A stretch of 64,000 nucleotides of DNA from the NCBI GenBank assembly GCA_026210745.1, contig CP110631.1, positions 3,782,001 through 3,846,000 of the forward strand. The letters are read 5' to 3'. The DNA comes from Exobasidium rhododendri. Taxonomy: Eukaryota > Basidiomycota > Exobasidiomycetes > Exobasidiales > Exobasidiaceae. Positions 23,486 through 34,600 of this stretch are shown piece by piece. Every line of letters begins with the position of its first letter. The stretch's first letter is position 1. The notes beneath the pieces are model-generated. The model was not told the DNA's origin. It ran no database searches and saw nothing but the letters and a program-made list of their open reading frames with translations. The translations under genes and the position numbers were made by a program.

Positions 23486-24071
23486 GCTTCGAGATAATGA
23501 TGGTGGAAAGCCAGGCCAGAGGACAGAATGCAGTAAGACTCTTAGACAATGACAGGACCCCCCCCCAGAAAGCATCTTACGTACGTGGCGCAACTTAACT
23601 TTTTCAAACGCCAAGGAAAGGGAGGTGGAGGGGACCCTGGCTTATCGGACCAAGAGTAGTGTAGTGCAGAGGACCCATCCAGCTTCAAGATCACCATACT
23701 TTCAGGCCATTTCCCCCGTCCACTCTTAGACATTTCACGCAGAAATGACATTCCACACACACACACACACGCTGCAGGGATGGACGAATGCTGTTTCAAC
23801 GGGGTCATTTACTGAGATGTGATTGCTGATTAAGAGAGAGTAGAATTATTATGGAGATGAGAAAAGAACTTGGGTGATCTGCCGTGTATGAGATGATTGC
23901 AAAAGAGGATGACAATGGGCGGAGGAGAAGGCTGTTGCGTATAGTGGGAGGGGAGGGCAACGTAGGAGGTAAAGTGTGTATGAGATATGTGGAGAGTAAG
24001 ACGAGTATTATATGCTGTGACGTTCGGAAGTTTTGCTGCGTACAAGAGTGAGAGTGTAGATGTCGTTCTCT
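23486..24071. other. Intergenic region with CA microsatellite
   Basis: About 590 bp between the SDR start and the WOPR gene stop. It includes a CA run at about 23754-23770. Open frames here are short and not protein-like. Confidence 0.5.
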
Positions 24072-26003
24072 CTAAAGGCGGATGCTGAATTTATTCAGGG
24101 CTGCTCGATCAGAGTCTCTTCGTTTTGGCAATGCCTTTACGCTGAGACCGAGACCCGCGATGGTCGTTGGAGACGAAGGTGTAGAATTCGAGGCGAGGGG
24201 AGAGGATGCTTTGGGTGACTTTTTCACCTCTCCCAGCAATGACTTGCTACTGTTTCCCGCCAGGCTCAACAGGGCACCAACGGCATTGGCACAGTCTTGA
24301 GATTGCGTCGGCTTCATTTCACACGCACTGTCACGAAGAGCGGACTCTCTCGGCAGAGTAGGGCTCACCAACGCTCGAATGGCCGTCGAACGATTTGCAC
24401 CAGTGGGAGCGTTGAGTGTCCGTTTATTGTACCCTGCTTTGACGCCTCGCATGTGCGTTGAGTCAGACTCGGAGGGTAATGTTGTAGCGAGAGAAGTGTG
24501 GCCGGAAGACGATGGATTCGAGTCACTTTGATCATTCTTGGCCTGTCGATCGAATGTAAACGTTGGCACGCCAGACATGCTGGAAGAACGAAGCCGTGTG
24601 AGTCGAGGTCTAGAAGAAGCATTTGCAGGGGTATCGATGTCTTCTGGAATTGATCGCTTGCGGGTGACTTCGGATCCACCCAATTTCATGGTATTTTCAA
24701 ACTTCTCCTCCACCACTGCTGGATCTAGTCGAAGCGAGGGTGATCGAGCTTCCGATGGTTCAGACAAGTCACTGGCTTCATCATCCCCTCGTTCGAGAGC
24801 GCCAGCCAGATTTCCGTTGACCGAACCCTCACTACCTCCTTGTCCAGCCGTGCGAATGATCTGTTGCATATCCGGAAACGAGTATTCCTTCTCATCCACA
24901 GCAAGACCCCATTCTCCGCCACCTTCCCCTACAAATCTAGGATCTTCACTGACTCGGCGGAAGCGACCTTCTCGGATGTCTCTCTTGGTAAAGTATGAAA
25001 TGACGTGAAGTTTTCGTCCCGAGCTGGTCGTGATGGAGAAGGATTGTTTGATCAGTCCATCGGGTTTGTATTGATTGGAGCTGGGGCCGTCTGCCATCGC
25101 CGACGATGTACTAATCTTCTTTCTGGCTTCCAATTCCCGGTAGGTGAGAAAGCAGCCGCTGACTCGACTGGCACTCCAGACTCGTCCGTCAGTCCATCTT
25201 TTCATGCCAGCTTCCTTCTCATCCCAGACAAAGACACTGCCACTAGCCACCAGGTCGGCTCGCTCGGCATCTAGCAATCTTCTCGTCACTCGTCGCGGAG
25301 GTGGTAGGGTGTCTTCCCTCGACTTGTTTTCCGAGGGCAAAGAAGGGTTCGAGAGCAAGTCACAAGCGGACAAGAGCAAGATTGCGTCGTTTGCCGACTT
25401 TATATGCCCGATGTAAGTGGGTGCTTGATCACCAAGCGTCATGCCATGTCCTTCGCTGATTGATTTGCGAGTTCCGTTGACCTTTCCTGCTCCTCTGAAT
25501 GCGTCGTACTTGCTGCTACCGTTTGCGAATGTGGGTGATGCGCCTACTTTGGAGAATCCATTCGTACCGTAGCCAGACGGCAGAGGGGGAGCGTGCGAAT
25601 ACGTGTAGTGACGTTGGTATTCAAACGGACTGAATGGCGTTTGTTCAAGATAACCTCCGTCGTGCTTTGAATGCATACCTTGCCGATCATGATCTTCCAT
25701 GGCCATGTTGTGATTCATTTTTGGTGGTGGTGGTGGAGGAGGATAGTGGGTCATGTATTGATGGGGGGCAGAAGGATAGTAATTGGCGCTCGAACCGTGT
25801 TGGTTTTGATGAGACTGGTGGTGGTGGTGTGGAACCTGATGATGGCGATGGTCTAAGCCCGAGGAAGGTGCTGAGGGTGGCGGCGGTGGTGGGGGAGCGG
25901 CGTAAAAGGAGGGAGGACTGGGTAGACCTCGATGAGAGACAGAACCTCGAGGATAGTGGGAGACTCGTGGTGCCTCATACTCGTCAAAGGAGTGGTGAAT
26001 CAT
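24072..26003 (-). CDS. WOPR-domain transcription factor (Gti1/Pac2; Wor1/Ryp1/Mit1-like)
   Basis: A single-exon gene of 643 residues. The WOPR DNA-binding domain lies at about residues 190-355. It starts TYIGHIKSANDAILLLSACD, continues RRLLDAERADLVASGSVFVW, then the hallmark MKRWTDGRVWSASRVSGCFL, and the second half GLIKQSFSI, KLHVISYFTKRDIREGRF. Flanks are low complexity: an N-terminal Pro/His-rich region with poly-Pro and HHHHQ runs, and a Ser/Thr-rich C-terminus. WOPR proteins are fungal master regulators: Wor1 for white-opaque switching, Ryp1 for the Histoplasma yeast phase, Gti1/Pac2 in fission yeast and Ros1 in smut sporulation. The gene has about 3 kb of gene-poor DNA upstream. Paralogue identity within WOPR cannot be settled here. 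Confidence 0.93.
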   Translation of the reverse strand: MIHHSFDEYEAPRVSHYPRGSVSHRGLPSPPSFYAAPPPPPPPSAPSSGLDHRHHQVPHHHHQSHQNQHGSSANYYPSAPHQYMTHYPPPPPPPKMNHNMAMEDHDRQGMHSKHDGGYLEQTPFSPFEYQRHYTYSHAPPLPSGYGTNGFSKVGASPTFANGSSKYDAFRGAGKVNGTRKSISEGHGMTLGDQAPTYIGHIKSANDAILLLSACDLLSNPSLPSENKSREDTLPPPRRVTRRLLDAERADLVASGSVFVWDEKEAGMKRWTDGRVWSASRVSGCFLTYRELEARKKISTSSAMADGPSSNQYKPDGLIKQSFSITTSSGRKLHVISYFTKRDIREGRFRRVSEDPRFVGEGGGEWGLAVDEKEYSFPDMQQIIRTAGQGGSEGSVNGNLAGALERGDDEASDLSEPSEARSPSLRLDPAVVEEKFENTMKLGGSEVTRKRSIPEDIDTPANASSRPRLTRLRSSSMSGVPTFTFDRQAKNDQSDSNPSSSGHTSLATTLPSESDSTHMRGVKAGYNKRTLNAPTGANRSTAIRALVSPTLPRESALRDSACEMKPTQSQDCANAVGALLSLAGNSSKSLLGEVKKSPKASSPLASNSTPSSPTTIAGLGLSVKALPKRRDSDRAALNKFSIRL

Positions 26004-28972
26004 GGCGAGTTGGAGGTGAAGTCGAGCGAATGAGCTCCAGGATGTTCTTTCAGATGGTTGAAAATGTATGCTGCTTGTACTGGCGTCTCTCTTTATTCGC
26101 AGAGCTTCTACCTTTGGTCTATGCTGCGTGGCGGAGGAACGTAAAGGAGCGCCTTTTTATTCCTCAGAGACGACAGTAGCTGGGGGAAGACACTTGCAGG
26201 AGAACCGAAAGGGCAGAAAGAAGGAAATCCAAAAACCCTTCCTCCAGTGTTTTTTTTTTTGATGAGAGCCTTGATGACGAGGAGGCAGGAAAAAAAGAAG
26301 AAGGGAAGAGGGGGACAATCAGTACGGGGGGGATAGATCCAAGATTGCCTCTCTCCGATGGCAACCCTGGGATCGATCGAGAAAAAAGGGGAAGGGGAGA
26401 AAAAGTGGGCAATAAGGGTTCTTGAAGAACTTGCTGCTGCTGCTGCTGCTCCTGCTGATTCTTGTTAGTAGAAGTAGTTGTAGTAGTAGTAGCAGCAGTT
26501 GTAACATCGTCACTGGGCTACAGTCGCGGCACTTAGTTTACCACGAATTCCGATTACAAAAAAGACGAAACACACTAAAATTTAAGAAATATTTAGCAGT
26601 ACAAATCATAAGATCGGGCGCTGAAAGGTTGAAAAATATTACCCAAGATTCTCTCTCAGTATGAAAATTAACAAAGAATGGGAAAAGGGTGGGACAGATG
26701 CTGCAGACCTGCCCAAAATCTGCTAAAAGTCCCGCCTACATATTCTACACATATTCTACTTAAGACCAATAAATACTCATTTAAGCCTTTTTCTTATGAG
26801 GAAGCAGCGCTCTGTGGCTCACTTTCAAAGAGCAGCAGTAATGTGAATTAATGTGAATTTGTACGATCCGGCAGCGAATAGACTTTAATTCTGCATGCTA
26901 TCCTTCGAACCCTGAATTTAAGACTTGGAAAAGGAACAGCCTATAACCCGCCATGGGTGAGACAGTCTTAATATTTAGAGCTAACGTAAAAGCGAGACGT
27001 CATCACACAAAAAACAAGATAAGGGTCGGGTAGGGGGCACCTGAAGAGAGAAAAGTTTGTCTCGTTTTAAAATCCCTCTCGCCGCGACCATGCATAATAA
27101 AAAAGCGCACCTCTATTCATTTCTCGTCCCTTGACAACTGCATCACTAGTTTAAAAGAAGGTTGCGGAAGGTGAATTATCGCTTAATGTGTAATTTAATA
27201 GGAACAGAGTGCCTTCAAAGGCCGGTGCGCGCCTCTTTTTTCTTTTTTTTTTTTCGTTTTGTGAACCGAAGGGGGGAAGGGTTCACTGATCGTGAGCCAG
27301 AGGGACCTAGCTTATTTTAGACTTCTTCGGTGTTCAGTTTGACGAAGCTCTCACGACTGCACACGAAGACCATGCGTGTATTTGTCATCCGTTTCCCTCG
27401 AACGCTTGCCCTTCTGCTGGGGTAACGGGACACCGTCAGCATCCTTGTAGAGCCACCTTTCCTGCATAGTAAGCGTGGCCATCTCGTCATGCTCATTACC
27501 ATGTCAGACAGCCATCAGAGACTGTGACCCCAGAGAGTCGCTTCAGAATGCGCGCGTGGAAAGGCTCCTAACATCGCTGCTTTCTTCCATTCTCGCACGA
27601 CTGTAGGCTGTCCGTCACCCATCTCGCCCTATTCTGGCCAGGACGGACTACAACCACCTGATCAGCGAACCTGCAGGGGCAACAGCATGCAGCGCAAAAA
27701 CGGCTTCAGTACATGTAAAGAAAAAACCCGCTTGTGGCCGATCTGGGAATATCAGATTCGCCTTGATTTCAATTCATTTGATATTCCATGACGGAACAAG
27801 TCGTCGTGTGAGGAGATTGCAATGGTATAATCATCGGCCACTTCAGGGACCTCTATAAGCTCATCAAAATCAAATTTGTCGTCTAGGGCAATCGACATGA
27901 CTGATCTGATGCCCTCACAAGAGCCAAAAAGTGGGAAAAAAAGACTAAATATTACCTTCCATTAGAGTTTTGGACAACTCTCCATTTTAAGCTCTTTCAT
28001 AATTTAAAGCTCTGCAGCGGGTCAAGTTGCATCTGCAGGAAATTAGACTTGCGAATTCAGACAACAGCCCTCTCGCTTCGTCACTTGTTATCGGAAAACA
28101 CCTCCAAGGCGCGTCCCTCCAAGTCCAGACATTGCAAGGAAGGCGGGCATCCCTGGAGGCGAAGAATTACCGGGAGGGAAATGAAAGCCTTCGCAAAAGC
28201 AATGCGTGGTAATGACGCAAGTCTCTTCCATCGTCCCGGATTGAGTGCGATTCAGTCTGTGAGTGCGATTCAGTCTGCATTTAGAAGGCAGGGGTAATTA
28301 CATGACCGCGCCGAAGATAAGCGTGGCACTTCAAATGCGTGTGTCCAACAATGCTGATGCTGATCGCCGACGAACGTATAAAGAACGCAAGTTTGCCGTG
28401 TAGAGTTTGCCTTAGAAAAGGAACGGTCCGAACTTGAATCTAACTGTAAGGAAAGTCGAGCCATCTGGTGGTAGCCTTTTCTCTCTCTCTTCCAAGGATT
28501 GAATCCGTCTGCTCTTATCTGGCTCAAATGTGCTCCGCTGCAGGCTGACCGACGGGCGTGCGCGAAGGCTTGCATCACGTTACTCCACATCATTGCCAAG
28601 TTTACATACGTATCTTACTTGTCGAAGTCATCAAGTTAAGGTTAGTAAGAATTGCGTAGCAAGGCGACAAAAGACTTTTCACAGTTGCTACCCGCGGAGA
28701 GCGGTTTTTTTAAAGTATTTCCAATTTTTTCACAATGATCCCGTTTAAGGTTGCTTAAGATTCGGTAAGAGCGAAAGAGAAGATATCCAGGACTGTGACC
28801 CCTTCACTACGTTGCGACGGACGTCTTGCTCGCTATTTTGTCTTCTAACGGTGATTGATCTCAAGTAAAACGTGCGCGAAGTAGAGTACAAAAGGAGTAT
28901 TGCAGAAAACAGGGAGGGAGAGGGAAAGAAAACATGTCTAGCTAGCATCGACGAACGACGACTGGACTCTGT
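26004..28972. other. Gene-poor ~3 kb upstream region of the WOPR gene
   Basis: Between the WOPR start codon and the stop of the AN1 zinc-finger gene I find no convincing gene. The part from about 26530 to 28000 is visibly more AT-rich than the flanking genes and has T/A homopolymers (about 26252-26261 and 27237-27255). A TGC/CTG-type trinucleotide run lies at about 26432-26455. It holds one 43-codon minus-strand frame (27351-27482) and a direct repeat at 28243-28278. A long 5' leader or promoter of the regulator, decayed repeat DNA, or both, would explain it. Confidence 0.5.
28243..28278. repeat. Tandem duplication, 18 bp x 2
   Basis: GAGTGCGATTCAGTCTG occurs twice in direct tandem with an 18 bp period (28243-28260 and 28261-28278); only the last base of the unit differs. 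Confidence 0.85.
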
Positions 28973-30172
28973 TCAAGCGATGACACAGTCGCGTTCGTGC
29001 TCTTTCGCTCGCTGTGTGATGGCCATCTCTTCGGCTAATCGAACTTGCTCGGCTGGTGTTAGAAGACCTTTAGCATGTCTTGCTTGCATTGCCTTGATAG
29101 CAGAGGTGTGTTCCGATCTCGCTCTCCTGAAGGGAAAAAGAAGAAACCTATTGTGAGCAAAGGAAAGACTAATCGAAAAAAGACGTTTCTCTCGATTCCC
29201 TTTCCCCCCCCCTTTTCGTCTCGAGTGAGGTCGACTTCAAGCCCGTCCAAAGATCGGCATTGTTACCCACTTGTCCATTTTCAGACCTTTGTGTGCTGTA
29301 CTGATAGCTTGTAGGGGGTTCAGGTTCACACTGAGCTCCTTCTCTTCCTTCTTCTCTGATGTTCTTGCCGTTGGATTTCCTAGTGCTGAAGCCTTGGTTG
29401 CGAGAGAAGATGCATTAGGGATCGGTGATCGTACAGTGTTTGACGAAGAAGTTAGAGGAGCTCTCCTATTGACAGACGTGCAGTCGTGTTGGACTGGCGC
29501 CCGATGAGATGGACAGAACTGTAGATGGCAAGACGGGCACTGTCCGGAAGTGAGACTAGAGTATGAGCGAATTCTTCTTTATTTTACCATAATACGTCAA
29601 GTAGCGCCGACACTTACCTGTATCGGTACGATCATGATCTTTCGACACTTCTTCTCTTTGCATTCATTTGTCCTCTTCTCTCGCGGCTGCTTTCCCTTGG
29701 CGTCGTCTCGTACCACACCCTGCACGTCTATTGCTTCGCACTCGATTTTCCCCGTCTTCCAGTGCGGCGAGAGATGAGCATTCATAGCGATATTCGGATC
29801 TTCATCACGCTTCCAGTTCTTCGGTGGTTCGTGACACAGAGGGCAAAGTGGAACCAAGAAGGAAGCGCTGGCTTTGCTACAACGATGATCACCAGTCTTG
29901 TAATGATCAGAGCAGAATCTGCGACAGAACCCCCCGATAAAAATTAGCCATCTTATTGCAGGGTATTTAGAGAGAAGCAGAGCATGCTATAGATGTACTC
30001 ACTCATGCTGACAGTCACGACATCGGAATGGCAAGAAGGAATCTCTGCGACATTCTGACAAGTGGCACTTCTCCCCCACGAACATCATCTCACTTTGATA
30101 TGCCTTTTCCGCCGCTCGGACAGTCGATGATCCACTTCCTTCATCATGACCATGGGAGTGTTGCGAAGACAT
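28973..30172 (-). CDS. CUZ1: AN1-type zinc finger protein (CUZ1/ZFAND2-like)
   Basis: Four exons, complement(join(28973..29126, 29271..29539, 29618..29918, 30003..30172)), 297 residues. Two AN1 zinc fingers are visible. The first (about residues 35-75) has MMFVGEKCHLSECRRDSFLP, FRCRDCQHEFCSDHYKTGDH and RC. The second is split by intron 2: NECKEKKCRKIMIVPIQ then CPSCHLQFCPSHRAPVQHDC. Between them sits a PLCPLCHEPPKNW segment. Cuz1/ZFAND2 proteins link the proteasome and Cdc48 during arsenite or proteotoxic stress. All phases agree. The ATG at 30172 is only 144 bp from the edge of the Tc1 transposon, which therefore sits in its promoter or 5' leader. Confidence 0.9.
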
Positions 30173-30318
30173 GTCGGTTTGAACGGCGTAAAAGAAAAAT
30201 GTTTACGACATCCAATGCAGTCTTTCCTATGCCCGGCCAACACGACTTGCTTCCTATACGCCTGTGTAATCGTGGAGCCTTCGAGAAGAAAAGGAGCGTC
30301 GTCACCCTTGCAAGTATA

Positions 30319-30354
30319 CGTAGGGCGCATAAATAATTGAACTTTTCGCGCGAC
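30319..30354 (+). repeat. Left terminal inverted repeat of the Tc1 element
   Basis: It begins CGTAGGGCGCATAAATAATT and continues GAACTTTTCGCGCGAC. It matches the reverse complement of 31640-31677 with two substitutions in the first 34 positions and a CG-repeat length difference at the inner end. Confidence 0.92.
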
Positions 30355-30423
30355 GCCATCCTTGCACCGAGCATACCGAGCATGATTCTTGTGTGATGAC
30401 GTGGCCTTTCTGCTCTCAATAAG

Positions 30424-31557
30424 ATGACTTTTACCACCATCATCATCATTACCATGCCGAGAGGCCTTGAAATACCAGAAGAGAAGAGAGCTCTAGCGGT
30501 GGGCATGTGGAAAGCCGGAGCAAAGCAGGTAACTATAGCCAAAGAGCTTGGCCTTCAGCATTCCACATTATGCTGCATAATTAAGCGCTTCAAGGCTAGA
30601 AACACAGTGAAGAACAATCCTCGATCTGGCAGACCGCCTGCAACCACACGGCTAGAACGCTGCAGAATGGTCTCATGGGCAAAATTGCATCATTGGCAGC
30701 CATACAAGTGGGTCATGGCAAGGTACTGTATTGGTGTTAGTAAGACCACATTTGTGAGGGTCCTACGGAGGGCAGGGCTGCAGCGCTACACTGCGCAGCT
30801 CGCACCCAGGCTCACAGATAAGCACAAAGAGAAGCGCAGAGAGTGGGCAGAGTATGCAGCAGGTATGAATTGGCGCAGAGTGGTCTTTACCGATGAGTCT
30901 TCCTTCAAGGCTGATATCCTCGGCAGCACCAAACCAAAGGTAACGAGGAAGAGAGGAGAACGCCACCTGCTGAAGAATATGGCCACAAAGTGGAAGTCCA
31001 GGCCGCAGCAGCTAATGGTATGGGGCGCTATAGCCATTGGTCACAAATCACCATTAGTCAGAATGCAGTACAGGGCTGGAGAGAGTGTTAATGGTGCTAT
31101 GTACTCGGACCTCATCATTCACGATAACTTGGCGCCGTTCTTGCTGCAGGTAGAGCAGGCACTACCGCCCTCATTGCATCCAGCTCTAGCTTGTGAGGAT
31201 AATGCAAAGCCACACAGCTGCAGAGTATCTGCGGAAATGAGGGAAACTATTGGCATGGTCCCTTATCACCATCCTCCTCAAAGTCCCGACTTGAACCCAA
31301 TTGAAGAGGTATGGCTATATATGAAGCAGCGCATGGCTAGCCAGAAGGGTCGGAACCTTACTCTCAATGAGCTGTGGGAGCTAGTGCAGGAATACTGGGA
31401 TGAGGTACCGCAGCCATGGATAGACCAGAAGATCCGGAGTATGGATTCTAGGCGCAGCGCTGTAGCTAAGCAGAAAGGCGGCATTATCTCAAAGATGGAC
31501 ATCCGGGCAACGGTACCAAGCATAGAAGAAGAGTTGAGCCTCACATCTGTATCATAA
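30424..31557 (+). CDS. Tc1/mariner transposase (DD34E)
   Basis: Uninterrupted frame of 377 residues from the ATG at 30424; a second ATG at 30454 (MPRGLEIPEEKRALAVGMWK) gives 367 and may be the real start. The N-terminus has two helix-turn-helix parts typical of Tc1 (VTIAKELGLQHSTLCCIIKR, then NPRSGRPPATT). The DDE catalytic triad is present: Asp in VVFTDESSFK, Asp in ACEDNAKPHS, and Glu in DLNPIEEVWLYMK. There are 34 residues between the second Asp and the Glu, the Tc1 spacing. The enzyme cuts and pastes the element at TA sites. Nothing in the sequence shows it is dead. Confidence 0.95.
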   Translation: MTFTTIIIITMPRGLEIPEEKRALAVGMWKAGAKQVTIAKELGLQHSTLCCIIKRFKARNTVKNNPRSGRPPATTRLERCRMVSWAKLHHWQPYKWVMARYCIGVSKTTFVRVLRRAGLQRYTAQLAPRLTDKHKEKRREWAEYAAGMNWRRVVFTDESSFKADILGSTKPKVTRKRGERHLLKNMATKWKSRPQQLMVWGAIAIGHKSPLVRMQYRAGESVNGAMYSDLIIHDNLAPFLLQVEQALPPSLHPALACEDNAKPHSCRVSAEMRETIGMVPYHHPPQSPDLNPIEEVWLYMKQRMASQKGRNLTLNELWELVQEYWDEVPQPWIDQKIRSMDSRRSAVAKQKGGIISKMDIRATVPSIEEELSLTSVS

Positions 31558-31639
31558 ACACATACATATTCATAGAATTTGGTCACCACCATTGCGTTTC
31601 GTACATGCTATATCGATGGAGCAGGCCCATTCTCATAAA

Positions 31640-31677
31640 GTCGCGCGCGAAAAGTTCAATTAATTATGAGCCCTACG
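31640..31677 (-). repeat. Right terminal inverted repeat of the Tc1 element
   Basis: Read on the minus strand it begins CGTAGGGCTCATAATTAATT and continues GAACTTTTCGCGCGCGAC, pairing with 30319-30354. A TA at 31678-31679 follows. Confidence 0.92.
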
Positions 31678-31679
31678 TA

Positions 31680-34600
31680 TAAGATTGTACACCCAATCGC
31701 GCGTGTTGCCACCCCTTGTATACATATGTACAAATTAGAGTTGCTTGGCGTAGTGAGCAAATTCTAGACAGAGATTCAATGCCTTGACGACGAATTTCGG
31801 CCCGGATGAGCGCGAAACCACGTGGCTTGGATGACCTGGCTATTTTCCGCAACTTACGATTGTCTCATGGTCATGACGTCCACCGATATGCCTGACCATG
31901 CTACTATACAGATCCACTCGTTTACGGGCAGACGAGACATGTGCTTGCTCATCCACAACAATAGGATTTTGGCTGCAATCTGAGTGGCGCTTTCCTGCGC
32001 TTGTAAATGACAAGACACAAGAGGGCGGCCTCTTACACACACACAGGATAGGCTGAAGACAACATATAGATAAGATACACTCAAGACGAGCGTCCTAGTA
32101 GTCTCATTCTTCAAGCCAGTGGAGACGCGGCGTGATTCTCAAGGTAATTTTTCTAGATATTCTTCGCCCGTCTCATTTTCTCGATTGTAACGAGAGGCCG
32201 GACAAAGCGGAAGTAAGTAGACTACCGAATGTCTGGCCCATGTCTTGTAGAGACGAGCGAAAATAAGTTAATTGGATCGCTTTTTTGCAGGGACTAGGAA
32301 AGTGGATGAGGCTGTGGAATTGTTGCAAGACATCACAGCCTCGATTCCTCCATACAATGCTGCAGTACGCCCAATTTGGGTCTTCTAATCAAGAAGGGTC
32401 TCAACGGAAGGCAAGGGACCATCGTCCGCTCCTTTACTTGCGTGACAGACTGCCGTGCTCACTCACAGCAAGTGTCACCCTCGTGTATCCATCTGATCAC
32501 TGGACTTTCTCCGCAAAGCTAGACGAAATACACAAGCTTCACAACGATAGCCCCCCCTTTTCCTACAATGCATTACACGCCTTCGAAGCAGTAGATCGAG
32601 ACGGCCGGTCCCCTTGATCGATCAGATAAGCGAAGCGTCGGACAACTATCACAGGACGTGCACGGCTATCGGCACCAGTGGATCTCTCACAAGCCATTGC
32701 CCTTTCTCCTTTTCCTCTCCCTTTCCTCTCGTCGTCTTTTTGTCTATTGATTCCAGCTCATCTTGCATATATTCCCAGCTCATCTCGCATATGCTGCCAC
32801 TGCTACTGTGCGCGTAAGACTTGTGCACTTGCGATTGAGCTTACTAATCGCGCGAGACAAGCCGAGGGAAACAGCCGACCGGTCCCACTGTGAAAACACG
32901 TCTTATGCGGCTCCGCAAGGAGGGGTGAGCTTGAACTTACAGATTGCATGATGTTTCGGAAGGAGAAAGAAATCAATACTCCCCCAAGAAATTAAGAAAT
33001 TGTAGATTCGACATTAAAAATTGACATTCTTTGTGAATCATCGGCGTGGAAAGTGATGCGTGGTGCCTTATTTTTTCTGCAAGGTGGGCCTGCACTCCTC
33101 CCTTTATTCACTCCCCTTTCTTCTTACGTTCTGCATTACACGGAATTTCAATGCAGCCCTCCGCTCAAGTCTATTGCCGGTGCTCCCGCCTTTCAATTTG
33201 ATGATCAAGATTCTTGTAATCGTTGAGAAGGAGTGGCTTCTTCTTCCCTCCGCTCGAAATTTGAAGCACCGGGCCGTTGATGGCGATTTGATAGTAGAGC
33301 CAGGTAAGACGCAAAAGGTGACGAAGGACCAGCACGGCTTCATGCGAAAGTGGAGTCTTCAAGCGTGAGAGGGTGTGTGGCTTTTGTTACAGAGGTAGAG
33401 AAAGATCAATTCAGGCACCGGAGACTCGGTCGCTTGTCTATACCTTCATCATCTACCCTATTATTGATTGCAAGTAATGTCCGAATTTGACATCTCGCTT
33501 CGTTATCCAATTATGTCCCTCCCTACCTGCAGGCCGGTCTCACATCAGTAAAGCGCTGGGCGGCCTCCTTTCCTTCCCTCCATTCTGTCCATCGCGGGCT
33601 GTCCACTGTCTACTGTCTCCCTTTCCTCTTCTCTCTTCATCTCCATCCACACTTCACTGTTGCAAGATCCCAAGAGTCATTGCCCAATCCATCTCCTGCT
33701 GTTGGTGCTGCCACTGCTCTGCTCTTCGGCCCTTGCAACCTTTTCACCAACCTCTTCTTCAATCCAGCAGTCAGTCTATTTGCGATCTTCTGAAGCGCGC
33801 GCGTCGTTTTCTTCCCTCCTCCTATTTCTCCGTGTTCCTTGTTCCCGATATTTCCTAAATCAGCGGCTTCTTCTACTCTGCACGGCCGTACACACACTAT
33901 CAACAATTCTTTTAGTAACTACAGTACTACTGCAGTACCCACCGCCGCTTTCAGAAGAATACTTTTTTAAACTCTAACTACAATAGGGAACGCGAGCCTT
34001 TTCATTAGCATACACACACACACACACGGTTGTTAGCATCTAGGCCGCTCGAGAGGGTTGGGAACCCAAGTGACGGACTTTCTCGTAGAGATTGCGTCCC
34101 ATCTTCCCCCCTCCAATCACTCACTGCCCAACTTCAGAGTGGCATAGTGAAGGGTGCGTGAGTAGTTGCCCTTTACCCTCTGCTCTTCAGAATCTCCCCT
34201 CCCACAAGATCAACGGAAAAAAAAAATCTCTATACGTCGATTGGCAGGGAGGGTCATTCTTGTGCACGGGTAGAAGCCTTCATAAAGAGAGGGTAGGGTC
34301 GATCGTTGAGACGTGCAATGCTCTTGAAGAGCCCGACCTTCTTTCGATAGAGATAGACTAAATAGACACAGGTTGGAAGAGCGTAAAAAGAAGACCGATT
34401 TGCGACTACCTTTTCAGATCACCTCCGAATTCGCTGGCCCACTAGACAATCGGAAGATACACCTGCTAGCGATAGGTCGCACTAGACGAAAGAGATAGAT
34501 CTCATAAAGTTTAAGGCTGAGAGCAGCAAGGTATCCATCCGAGATACTAATACGCAATCAACTTCGAAAAGCCACAGTAGCGGATCAATTTGTTCGAGTC

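Larger units (their letters stand above)
30317..31679 (+). mobile_element. Complete Tc1/mariner-type DNA transposon with terminal inverted repeats
   Basis: The ends are near-perfect inverted repeats, flanked on both sides by TA, the target used by this superfamily. The core element is about 30319-31677 (1.36 kb). Because TATACGTAGGG is shared by both edges, the exact border is uncertain by 2 bp. One intact transposase ORF fills most of the interior, leaving about 105-140 bp at each end. No internal stop or frameshift was seen. Confidence 0.92.

Noticed and set aside
23542-23808. Upstream N-terminal extension of the SDR gene
   Set aside because: The frame would be in conflict with the SDR frame and translates a CA microsatellite; the ATG at 23485 directly before the membrane anchor fits better.
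32285-32617. 110-codon plus-strand frame upstream of velB
   Set aside because: It starts after a pyrimidine tract but shows no domain and no consistent splice partner; its composition resembles non-coding DNA.
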